From: Bradyrhizobium sp.
GTDB lineage: Bacteria; Pseudomonadota; Alphaproteobacteria; Rhizobiales; Xanthobacteraceae
Reading direction: 5' to 3'
DNA: 61,067 nucleotides
Assembly: GCF_027307225.1 (NCBI RefSeq)
Contig: NZ_DAHUXJ010000028.1
Span: 1 to 61,067, forward strand
Shown here: positions 54,344 through 61,067 of the stretch, one piece after another
Layout of the letters: each line of letters opens with the position of its first letter
Position numbering within the stretch: position 1 is the stretch's first letter
Position numbers and translations under genes: made by a program
The notes under the pieces: generated by a model
Seen by the model: only the letters and a program-made list of their open reading frames with translations
Told to the model about the DNA's origin: nothing
Database searches by the model: none

Positions 54344-54440
54344 GTCGAGGCTTCCGCTCAATGGAAGCGTCGACAATAATCATAAAACGCGTCCGCGCAA
54401 AGTCGAACCCGGTGCTCTCCGGCAGTGCGGAAATGGCGCT

Positions 54441-56186
54441 TTAACGGAGCGGCTTCTTCAAGAGCGAGAAGCGGTCCGGATCGAGCCCCAGCGACGGCTG
54501 CAGCATCGGAGCTTCCACGGTGCTGGGCGTGCGCGAGACGGGGCGCTCGAAGGTGGGATCGTTCGCGTTGTCGCGATTTGACGTCGCGCCGCGCCAGCGC
54601 TCCAGCACCGCGCCGACGAAGTGCATGTCGTGCCCTGAAGTAGCCGACGGCACCGTCGATATCGTGGCTTCGCCGCGCGGCAGTTGGTGAACGGGCACCT
54701 CCTTGAAGCGCAAACGGGTCGGCAGCGCCACGCCTTCGCCGAAGGCGAGTACTTCGCGCGTGCCGAGCGAGGGAACGAAGGACAACAGGTTCGCGGCCGC
54801 GTCCGAGACGGCCGAGCGCAGCAGCGCCTGGTCGCGCTCGTTGGCGAGGCGCATCGTGAACAGCGTGTTGCATTGGGAGATAATGGTGGCATCGAGCTCG
54901 GCGGGCCGCTGCGTGATGAGCCCGAGATAGACGCCGTATTTGCGGCCTTCCTTGGCGATCCGCGACACCGCCTTGCGGGTCGGGCCGAAACCGATATTGC
55001 GATCGGCCGAAGCGTAGCGGTGCGCTTCCTCGCAGACAAACAGCATCGGCGATACGCCGTCGCTCCAGAGCCCGAAATCGAATGCCATGCGGCACAGCAC
55101 CGACACGACGGAATCGATGACCTCGGCGGGGAAGCCTGCGAGTTGCATCACCGTCATTGGCCGGCCCTGGGATGGCAGCCGAAACAGGTGGCTGATGACT
55201 TCGGCCATCGTATCGCCGCCGACATTGGCGTTGTCGAACATGAAAGCATAGCGCGGATCGTTGCGCACGGTTTCGACGCGCGAGATCAGCTTGTGATAGA
55301 TGATGCGCGAAGAGCGGTTTTCGAGTTTGCCCATGCGTTCGTCGATCAGGGAGATCAGATCGACCAGCCGGTAGGGCACCGGTGTGTCGAGCGTGTAGCC
55401 GCCGCCCGACTTTGGATCGACGCGCTTCAATCCGACGCGATCCGTGTTCTGGTACTGCGTGTAGATGGCTTTTGCGACCGGAATGACCTCGGCGAGAATG
55501 TCGAGTTCTTCCGGTACGCCGGGCCGGCCGGCGAACAGCACATCGACGATTTCTTCGAAGTTGAACAGCCAGAATGGGAGCTTCAGATTGCGTGGATTGA
55601 GTACCAGCGCGCGATCGCCGAAGCAGCGACCATATTCGTTGTGAACGTCGAGCAGGAAAACCCGCAAGGTCGGCCGCGATTTGAGAATCTCGTTCAGCAG
55701 CAATGACACGCCGGTCGACTTGCCGACGCCGGTCGATCCCAGCACCGCAAAATGCTTGGAGAGCATTTCCTCGATATCGACATAGGCGATGACCGAGGGA
55801 TCCTGTTGCAGCGTACCGATATTGATCTGATCCGAACCGCTAGGTGCATAGATGGTGCGCAATTCCTGGCTGTTGATCAGTTCGACGGCATCGCCAATCG
55901 CCGGATAATTGGTGACGCCGCGCTGGAATTTCTGACGGTCCGGGGTTCCCATGATTTCGCCCAGCAAGTCGACCGAGGCGCTGGCGACGTAGCTGTCCGA
56001 TGTCGGCAGGTTTTCACTCGACACTTCGGTGACCATGGCAACGATGACGGAACTGGTGCAGCGAATGCTGATGAACCGGCCCACCGTGGCCCGTATCTCG
56101 GACGGGCCCATCTCGTTGCCGTTGGCAAACAGGCCGACCCGCGCATGCGAGCCGCGCACCAAAATCACTCGTCCAAACGATGTCAC
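54441..56186 (-). CDS. HerA-like ATPase (DUF87)
   Basis: 581-residue P-loop ATPase. The N-terminal about 110 residues form a HAS-barrel-like beta domain; Walker A is VLGSTGVGKSTGV (G150-T158), and Walker B is MLFVCEEAHRYAS with the catalytic Glu. The C-terminal part includes RIAKEGRKYGVYLGLITQRP, the sensor and arginine-finger region of HerA/FtsK-type enzymes, and ends in a low-complexity tail. HerA translocases normally pair with NurA-type nucleases; no partner nuclease is encoded nearby, and free-standing copies such as this are common in rhizobia. Confidence 0.88.
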   Translation of the reverse strand: MTSFGRVILVRGSHARVGLFANGNEMGPSEIRATVGRFISIRCTSSVIVAMVTEVSSENLPTSDSYVASASVDLLGEIMGTPDRQKFQRGVTNYPAIGDAVELINSQELRTIYAPSGSDQINIGTLQQDPSVIAYVDIEEMLSKHFAVLGSTGVGKSTGVSLLLNEILKSRPTLRVFLLDVHNEYGRCFGDRALVLNPRNLKLPFWLFNFEEIVDVLFAGRPGVPEELDILAEVIPVAKAIYTQYQNTDRVGLKRVDPKSGGGYTLDTPVPYRLVDLISLIDERMGKLENRSSRIIYHKLISRVETVRNDPRYAFMFDNANVGGDTMAEVISHLFRLPSQGRPMTVMQLAGFPAEVIDSVVSVLCRMAFDFGLWSDGVSPMLFVCEEAHRYASADRNIGFGPTRKAVSRIAKEGRKYGVYLGLITQRPAELDATIISQCNTLFTMRLANERDQALLRSAVSDAAANLLSFVPSLGTREVLAFGEGVALPTRLRFKEVPVHQLPRGEATISTVPSATSGHDMHFVGAVLERWRGATSNRDNANDPTFERPVSRTPSTVEAPMLQPSLGLDPDRFSLLKKPLR

Positions 56187-56768
56187 GATGCCCGAACCCG
56201 ATCCGTCACGAATTGCGTCTTGTGGACACCAATATGCCGTCTGTCGCTGGACAAACGGTTAAGCGGTTTTTGGCAATGCAGCGGATTAGAGTGTTGCAAA
56301 TTTGTTCTGGGATCACAGACCGGGCTTCTGCCCGGCGCGTGTTCGCCAGCAAAAATGCAGAGTTTGGCTCGCCGATGCCGCGGACCGGGTCCGAACGGAA
56401 ATTAGGAATTGGTTTACCAACTTTTGAGGCGCTGGCGGTCGGCGGTCCGTCCCATCGCGTCGAGGTCGCCAATGCGGGGCGCGGCTGATGCTGGCGCCGG
56501 ACTGGAAGTCGATCGTCTGGACGGAGGAGGAACGCAAGAACGGGCAGGCGTGGGCTGAAGACGATCGAGTCCTTTCACACCCACGGCACCCCCGCCGGTT
56601 GAAGGTCATTAGTCGCTCACACTGTGTTGACCTGTTAGGCCTCGTCACGTCTCGGGTGCTGGCATCGGCTGGCTTCCCGGAGCATTTGTCTCCTGCTATC
56701 GTCGGCACGATCGAAAAGCGGCTCGATCGAGCCAGTATCAAGAACAACATCAACGGGGAGTATTTTCG
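56187..56768. other. Gene-free stretch between HerA-like and DUF1080 genes
   Basis: No supported gene. One open frame at 56488-56772 has no recognisable domain. The stretch should carry the promoters of the two divergent neighbours. Confidence 0.45.
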
Positions 56769-57389
56769 ATGAAGCGCCGGTCCATGATTGCCTTGCTCGC
56801 CTTTGGCTTCGCTGCTCTTTCCTGGTCGCAGCCGGCATCGAGCGAAACCGGATGGATCACGCTGTTCGATGGCAAGAATCTCGATGGCTTTACCAAGGTC
56901 GGCGACGCCAATTGGCGCGTCGAGGACGGCATGATCGTGGCCGACAAGGGCAACGGCTTCCTGGTCACCAAGAACGAATACAAGGATTACGAGATCAGGG
57001 CTGAGTTCTGGGTCGAAGCGGATTCCAACAGCGGCGTCTTCATTCGCTGCACCGATCCCAACAAGATCGGCGCGAGCAATTGCTATGAGGTCAATATCTG
57101 GGACGCGCGGCCCGATCCGAGCTACGGCACCGGCGCGATCGTCAACGTCGCCAAGGTCGATCCCATGCCGCATGCGGCCGGCAAGTGGAATACTTATGAT
57201 ATCACTGCAAAGGGCTCGACGTTCACCATCGTTCTCAATGGTCAGAAGACGGTTGACGGCGCGCAGGATTCCAAATTGTCCAGTGGCCACATCGCCCTCC
57301 AGCACGGTCTCGGCGTCAAGGACGCCAATGGCGTGCCGAACGACAAGGGCGTCGTCAAATTCCGCAAACTCGAGATCAAGCCGCTCTAG
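56769..57389 (+). CDS. DUF1080 (3-keto-disaccharide hydrolase) domain protein
   Basis: 206-residue exported protein with Sec signal MKRRSMIALLAFGFAALSWS. The single domain is the DUF1080 jelly roll: GWITLFDGKNLDGFTKVGDA, WRVEDGMIVADKG, YKDYEIRAEFWVEADSNSGV, and the end HIALQHGLG...VVKFRKLEIKP. Relatives cleave 3-keto-glycosides; the activity here is inferred. The ATG follows GGGGAG by about eight bases. The stop TAG belongs to the CTAG of the palindrome pair at 57386. Confidence 0.88.
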   Translation: MKRRSMIALLAFGFAALSWSQPASSETGWITLFDGKNLDGFTKVGDANWRVEDGMIVADKGNGFLVTKNEYKDYEIRAEFWVEADSNSGVFIRCTDPNKIGASNCYEVNIWDARPDPSYGTGAIVNVAKVDPMPHAAGKWNTYDITAKGSTFTIVLNGQKTVDGAQDSKLSSGHIALQHGLGVKDANGVPNDKGVVKFRKLEIKPL

Positions 57390-57554
57390 TGCCGCCTATT
57401 TGAAGTTCCTGCACCACAAGCGGCGAATTCTGTTCAGGAACTTCAAATAGAAAAGCGGTACTAGAATCAATACGTTTGCTAGTGCCCATTGCTTTCCGAA
57501 GTCCGTGAAAGGTCGTGCTGAGATGTAACACGGACTTCGGAAAGTGGGCACTAG
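57386..57554. repeat. CTAG palindrome pair
   Basis: Units at 57386-57464 and 57479-57554 joined by AATCAATACGTTTG. Unit 1 arms: CTATTTGAAGTTCCTG / CAGGAACTTCAAATAG (left outer end CTAGTGCCGC, right end GCGGTACTAG, one mismatch). Unit 2 arms: TTTCCGAAGTCCGTG / CACGGACTTCGGAAA, ends CTAGTGCCCA / GGGCACTAG. It gives the stop codon of the DUF1080 gene. Confidence 0.92.
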
Positions 57555-57899
57555 ACCTTACGTCGATCCTTCGGCGCGATATCGAAAAAGCCCTCGTCGC
57601 TGACGAAGTCGAAGTCGCGCGGATGTCGGGCGGCCAGATCTCGCTCGATCAGGAGCAGTTCGCGCCGTTTTTCGTCGCCGGCGATCGCGCCGCATTGTCC
57701 CGCGCGCTGTCGAACATCATCGGAAACGCCTTGCGGTACGGCAATGTCGCGCATTTGACCGCACGCAAGCCTTGGCGCAGAGCGTCATCGAGCGGCAGCA
57801 CCATGGCGGAATCGAAATCGACGGTGCGCCCGGTGGAGGCGCGAGATTCAGGATTCGCTGCCGCGGATCAATAGGTGACGGCAGGGGCAAGCAATAGGT
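57555..57899 (+). pseudogene. Sensor histidine kinase remnant (ATPase domain)
   Basis: Starting right at the palindrome, one frame encodes the middle of a kinase catalytic domain: RAALSRALSNIIGNALRYGN (N-box). After a deletion and a one-base shift a different frame gives ALAQSVIERQHHGGIEIDGA, PGGGARFRIR and a stop at 57899, the end of such a kinase. The DGxG and dimerisation parts are missing. Dead gene; the palindrome at 57479-57554 now sits where its upstream part was. Confidence 0.75.
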
Positions 57900-58095
57900 C
57901 CAGGGTCCGTTGTTGCTCGCGGTTAGCTCGTTTCCGGCCGGCTCAAAACCCAAGCGTGAGTTCTGACGGAATTGAATGACAGCTCTACGGACGCTAATGA
58001 CTTAAATCCATCCTGCGTAAGCTAAGCTTACAGAGAGCGTTCGGCTCCGGGTCAGAACGTGGGCAACAGCTTGTATCCAGCGGCAAGGACGGCAG
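57900..58095. other. Leader region of the nicC-like gene
   Basis: About 200 bases without a gene, between the kinase remnant and the hydroxylase gene. It holds the palindrome at 58017-58031 and presumably the promoter. Confidence 0.5.
58017..58031. promoter_or_regulatory. Candidate operator upstream of the nicC-like gene
   Basis: Perfect palindrome GTAAGCT-A-AGCTTAC (15 bases), 65 bases before the start of the hydroxylase gene. The size and symmetry fit a site for a dimeric regulator such as a MarR-, TetR- or GntR-type protein. No regulator gene is next to it. Inference from symmetry only. Confidence 0.5.
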
Positions 58096-59256
58096 ATGTC
58101 GGCGATGGAAAAAATCTCGGTAGCGATCATTGGAGCAGGAATGGGCGGTCTGGCGGCTGCCGCTGGGCTGACGCGGGCCGGACTGAAGGTCATGGTCTAC
58201 GAGCAGGCCACGAAATTCGCGCGGCTCGGCGCCGGCATCCAGATCGGCTGCAATGCCATGAAGGTTCTGCGGGCGTGGGACCTGGAGCCCAGGCTGCGCG
58301 GTGGAGCGTTCTATCCACGTTCATGGAACAACAGGGAATACGATACGGGCGACATCCGCTTTGACATGATTTTTGGCCCGGTGGCGGAAGAAAAATACGG
58401 CGCGCCATATCTTCTCGCTCATCGCGGCGACCTGCATGCGGCGCTGGCGAGTGCGGTACCCGCCGATCTCATTCGTCTCGACCACAAGCTGATCGGCTTC
58501 GAGCAACTTGCGGACCAAACCGTCAAGCTGCGGTTTGCCAACGGCGCAAGCGCGATCGCGGATGCGGTCATCGCGGCAGACGGTGTTCATTCCTTTGTCA
58601 AGGACGAGCTGTTCGGCCGCCATCAGCCCAACTTTACCGGACGCATCGCCTATCGCACGGTGTTTCCTGCCTCACTTCTGAACGGCTACGCGATCGACGA
58701 TTGCACCAAGTGGTGGGGTCCTGACCGCCACATCGTCGTTTATTACGTGAAGCCGGACCGCAGCGAAGTCTACTTCGTGACCAGCCAGCCCGCACCCGGC
58801 TTCACGGTTGAATCGTGGTCGGCGATGGGCGACGTCAACGAACTTCGGCGGGCTTTTGCGGATTTCCACCCGCAGGTGCGTCATGTGCTCGACGCCTGTC
58901 CTTCGGTGCATAAATGGGCGCTGGTCGACCGCGACCCGTTGCCGCGCTGGTGCGAGGACAACGTGACATTGCTCGGCGATGCTTGTCACCCAATGACGCC
59001 GTATATGGCGCAGGGAGCAGCGATGGCGATCGAGGATGCGGCCGTCCTGTCACGCTGCCTCGATGGCGTCGATCGCGATGGCGTGGCAAACGCCTTCCGG
59101 CGATTCGAAGCGACGCGACGGGAACGGACGTCGCGTGTGCAACTCAGTTCGCGCACCAATACGTGGCTGAAGGCTCCCACCAATCCGGATTGGGTCTACG
59201 GCTACGACGCGTGGAAGGAGCCGCTGGCCAGTCCCGAGCAGCCTCGGCCGGTGTAA
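58096..59256 (+). CDS. nicC: FAD-dependent aromatic hydroxylase, 6-hydroxynicotinate 3-monooxygenase-like
   Basis: 386-residue class A flavoprotein monooxygenase. The N-terminal FAD motif is IIGAGMGGLAAAAGL, the middle DG motif lies in ADGVHSFVKDELFG, and the C-terminal GD motif is LLGDACHPMTPYMAQGAAMA. The sequence shows the marks of NicC: LGAGIQIGCNAMKVLR, TKWWGPDRHIVVYY and the end WVYGYDAWKEPL. NicC decarboxylates and hydroxylates 6-hydroxynicotinate to 2,5-dihydroxypyridine. AAGGA precedes the ATG at 58096. No other nic gene is in the window, so the substrate remains inferred. Confidence 0.82.
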   Translation: MSAMEKISVAIIGAGMGGLAAAAGLTRAGLKVMVYEQATKFARLGAGIQIGCNAMKVLRAWDLEPRLRGGAFYPRSWNNREYDTGDIRFDMIFGPVAEEKYGAPYLLAHRGDLHAALASAVPADLIRLDHKLIGFEQLADQTVKLRFANGASAIADAVIAADGVHSFVKDELFGRHQPNFTGRIAYRTVFPASLLNGYAIDDCTKWWGPDRHIVVYYVKPDRSEVYFVTSQPAPGFTVESWSAMGDVNELRRAFADFHPQVRHVLDACPSVHKWALVDRDPLPRWCEDNVTLLGDACHPMTPYMAQGAAMAIEDAAVLSRCLDGVDRDGVANAFRRFEATRRERTSRVQLSSRTNTWLKAPTNPDWVYGYDAWKEPLASPEQPRPV

Positions 59257-59282
59257 CGTGCTGGCTCGCTGAGGAGCCCCAG

Positions 59283-59332
59283 CGCGCGGTGCTTGCTCAG
59301 GGTATGACGCGCGGTGCTTGCTCAGGGTATGA
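59283..59332 (+). repeat. Tandem 25-bp direct repeat, two copies
   Basis: The 25-base unit starting CGCGCGGTGCTTGCTCAGGG and ending TATGA occurs twice in a row (59283-59307 and 59308-59332), identical copies, just behind the hydroxylase gene. It may be a slipped duplication; copy number could vary between strains. Confidence 0.85.
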
Positions 59333-59521
59333 TTCGTGTTATCGTCGAAGAAATGTCGGACTGGTAAAGATCGTGCCCGAAGAACGCGGGCTGGGGCGTC
59401 AAGAGAATGGCATGGGCGGTGCGCGAGGCTGAGCAAGTTCAAGCGAAACCCCCAGCTCAGCTACCCCTTAAATGATTTTCGCTTGCTTCCTTGAGAATCG
59501 TCGCGGGAGTTCGAACCAGTC

Positions 59522-59920
59522 ATGTTCCAGCTGTTTCTACGCAAGCTTGCTCGAAGCGGCAGTCCCGGAGGCGAAGACTTCAAGGTTCGCTCTCATGAAA
59601 GGGACGAGGCGACTGACCGTCAGCGCGTCGAAACCGTCATGAATGCGATCGAGACGGTACTGAGCGCAGCCGAGAACGAGCAAAAGGGACTGAGCCAGAG
59701 GGTTGAGGATGTGCTGGCGCGCGCCGCCGTGACTGTCGGCAATGCGAGCGACGAGTACCTCGACCGAGAGCCATTGGACACCCACCACCAAGACCTGTTC
59801 AGCGAAGAGATATCGAACGGACAGCGGCGGCTGAAATCGCTCGCCGATAGCGTTAGCCATTTCAAGTTTTTGAGGGCCGCGGTCGTAAGCCGATTTCCGG
59901 ACTACAAGCGGCCTGCTTGA
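59522..59920 (+). CDS. Conserved hypothetical protein
   Basis: 132-residue soluble, mostly helical protein (ETVMNAIETVLSAAENEQKG, VEDVLARAAVTVGNASDEYL) with a possible amphipathic start (MFQLFLRKLARSG). No membrane helix beyond the N-terminus and no signal peptide. I do not recognise a family. The ATG has no strong Shine-Dalgarno sequence. Codon use looks normal, which together with the clean frame supports a real gene. Confidence 0.5.
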   Translation: MFQLFLRKLARSGSPGGEDFKVRSHERDEATDRQRVETVMNAIETVLSAAENEQKGLSQRVEDVLARAAVTVGNASDEYLDREPLDTHHQDLFSEEISNGQRRLKSLADSVSHFKFLRAAVVSRFPDYKRPA

Positions 59921-60245
59921 AACGGGCTGCAAGATGCTCAGGAGCTTCAAAGCTCGCGCGGGTGAGGGTGCCTGGGGGGGACGCAGGGGCGCTGCCTAGA
60001 CCCGTTAAAGCCCGTCTAGACTAGCGTGTAGAGGACATCTCGCCCGTGTCTGCAGCCGGGGTTGGTCCCGATCTTATGGCTTCGATTGATGGAAGCCAAT
60101 GCTGCGGCTTCGCGCAGGACAGATTTTCCGCAAGAGCTTTCAAAAGCGCTGCCGCAAACGGACCAGCTCTAAGCTCGTCCAAAGTGAAAAATTATTCACC
60201 GGCAGCGGGCGCCATCCATTCAAAGAAGAAGTAACTCGCGCGTTC
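59921..60245. other. Gene-free stretch
   Basis: No gene, RNA or repeat recognised apart from a run of seven G near 59972. It precedes the 3' end of the minus-strand sorting-signal protein. Confidence 0.4.
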
Positions 60246-60755
60246 TCACGCGGCCTGCATGCTTCGCTTCTTTTTCCAGCCGAACAGCGCCAATGCCGCT
60301 AAGCCTGTGAGGAAGAGCGGGAGCCCTGATGGAAGCGGAGTTGTGGAAACATGATCCGAGATGGTTCCTGCCGAGCCAGAGAAGTTCGCCAAATTCAGGA
60401 ACTCGTAATTCCGGTTGAAGGTGCCCAGATCTAGTTGAAACCCATTCAAACTGCCGAGGTAAGCAATACCTGTCAGCGCCCCGTTATTAAACGTCACGTA
60501 CGGGTTGAAAAATTGCTCGTTACCCAGGGAAAAGTTGTGCCCATCAATTGAGAAGCTTAGCCCAGTGAGGCCGGCCCCAGCCGAAAAAGTGCTTGGGCCA
60601 CTGCCAGGGATAGGGTTGTTGACCGTGAACATCCCAGTGCCGACGGTCTGGCCAGAAAAATTGTTCAGCGTCAAATCATAGGTGAGCGCGGAGGCGCTTC
60701 CCCCTGAAACCAAAGCAGCCACGGTCGAAGCCAGCGCCGCACATTTAAAATTCAT
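60246..60755 (-). CDS. VPLPA-CTERM-type sorted surface protein
   Basis: 169-residue exported protein. It has a Sec signal (MNFKCAALASTVAALVSGGS, cleavage after ASA), a beta-rich middle with many Asn/Gly/Ser/Thr, and a C-terminal sorting signal TPLPSGLPLFLTGLAALALF followed by GWKKKR: a Pro-rich motif, one helix and a basic tail. This is the VPLPA/PEP-CTERM tripartite signal processed by exosortase. The motif reads TPLPSG, a near match to VPLPA. No exosortase or EPS gene is in the window. An AT-rich promoter region lies at 60756-60800. Confidence 0.82.
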   Translation of the reverse strand: MNFKCAALASTVAALVSGGSASALTYDLTLNNFSGQTVGTGMFTVNNPIPGSGPSTFSAGAGLTGLSFSIDGHNFSLGNEQFFNPYVTFNNGALTGIAYLGSLNGFQLDLGTFNRNYEFLNLANFSGSAGTISDHVSTTPLPSGLPLFLTGLAALALFGWKKKRSMQAA

Positions 60756-60830
60756 TTAATTCCTCATTTTTTGGTTATTTTATGCTTTTATTAGCCCTCA
60801 AGCTAAGACGAATCCGGGCGAAAGTCTAGC

Positions 60831-61067
60831 TGTGGGCTTTCAGGAGGTTGTCCATTCGGCCCTGACCGGGAACTCTGAAGTCGCCAAACCACCAGCGATT
60901 CGCGGAGAACCGAATGGACACCCACGAGAATGCCCCCCTGACGCCCAAAGGTCGAGAGGCCATGGTGCGATGTGTCGTGGAGGGCGGGTTGAGCAAGGCC
61001 GCCGCGGCGCGCCAGTTCAACACCACCCCGAAGACGGTCGCCAAATGGGTCGGACGCTTCCGCGCGG
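60831..61067 (+). mobile_element. IS481-family insertion sequence, left end (continues beyond window)
   Basis: The terminal inverted repeat begins with TGTGGGCTTTCAGGAGGTTG and has the spacing of IS481 ends, which I remember as TGTGAAGATTCAATAGGTTG in the type element. Directly before it stands TCTAGC (60825-60830), a match to NCTAGN, the known target duplicated by IS481. The element's transposase starts at 60914. The right end is outside the window. Confidence 0.75.
60914..61067 (+). CDS. IS481-family transposase, N-terminal part
   Basis: 51 residues before the window edge: MDTHENAPLTPKGREAMVRC, GGLSKAAAARQFNTTPKTVA and KWVGRFRA. This is the N-terminal helix-turn-helix of IS481 transposases (consensus 'M..H.NA.LTP..R...V......G.S...AA..F..S..TV.KW..R'). 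The DDE catalytic domain lies beyond the window, so integrity is unknown. Confidence 0.82.
   Translation, partial: MDTHENAPLTPKGREAMVRCVVEGGLSKAAAARQFNTTPKTVAKWVGRFRA

Noticed and set aside
56488..56772. 94-codon frame upstream of the DUF1080 gene
   Set aside because: No recognisable domain, no good ribosome-binding site, and it overlaps the DUF1080 start.
24245..57554. The recurrent palindromes as a CRISPR array
   Set aside because: Copies are scattered over 33 kb, arms vary between copies, there is no regular spacer series and no cas gene.
59965..59980. G7 run as a phase-variation tract
   Set aside because: It lies in non-coding DNA with no gene whose frame or promoter it could plausibly control.
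1..61067. tRNA or rRNA genes
   Set aside because: I looked through the intergenic stretches and saw no tRNA-like cloverleaf with TTCGA loop and no rRNA motifs; a covariance search was not possible.

Overview
The window looks like a chromosomal segment of an alphaproteobacterium of the Nitrobacteraceae (Bradyrhizobium type). The GC content is high and most genes are housekeeping or transport functions typical of that group. A compact cluster, acpXL-fabZ-fabF-fabF-lpxXL (46979-51247, minus strand), builds the very-long-chain hydroxy fatty acid of rhizobial lipid A. Assignment to the genus is inference from protein and repeat style; no rRNA or tRNA gene was seen.

Layout. 1-876: abrupt junction between an antisense piece of fumarylacetoacetase and a headless TRAP binding-protein gene. 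1302-4627: complete TRAP transporter, with the binding protein facing a dctQ-dctM pair. 4863-13634: moaA, a lipoprotein, gph, rpiA, a DUF2059 protein, gor, a CsbD-type stress pair and a membrane-protein run ending in a YihY/BrkB protein. 14100-19450: accessory island with a decayed yihY copy, a large fused restriction-modification gene split by frameshifts, and a dead IS1595-type transposase. 20706-24248: aroG (class II), dgkA, nadE. 26482-30376: cysS, a GNAT, cimA and a VOC protein. 31372-36901: ABC exporter, psd, pssA, RraA-like protein, SDR. 38249-43934: motAB and two kup genes in tandem. 44178-46816: rhodanese, aminotransferase, polyamine-type binding protein. 46979-51247: lipid A long-chain cluster. 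51466-59920: Kir-type K+ channel, ParB-like protein, AhpD-like protein, HerA-like ATPase, DUF1080 protein, broken histidine kinase, nicC-like hydroxylase. 60246-60755: VPLPA-CTERM-type surface protein. The window ends inside an IS481-family element.

The most unusual signal is a family of dispersed twin palindromes between 24.2 and 57.6 kb. I count 21 units of about 75-79 bp at nine loci, nearly all bounded by CTAG. Most are joined in specific pairs by a conserved linker like AATCAATANNTTTG. The two arms of each unit co-vary between copies, as expected for a structure-dependent element. At six places the terminal CTAG supplies the TAG stop codon of the neighbouring gene. Twice (nadE/DUF2865 and polyamine-binding protein/lpxXL) one array fills the gap between two convergent genes and supplies both stops.

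Other points: a ketosynthase/chain-length-factor-like pair in the lipid A cluster (one partner lacks the catalytic Cys), and a one-base defect in a C6 run exactly at the catalytic NPPY motif of the restriction-modification gene.
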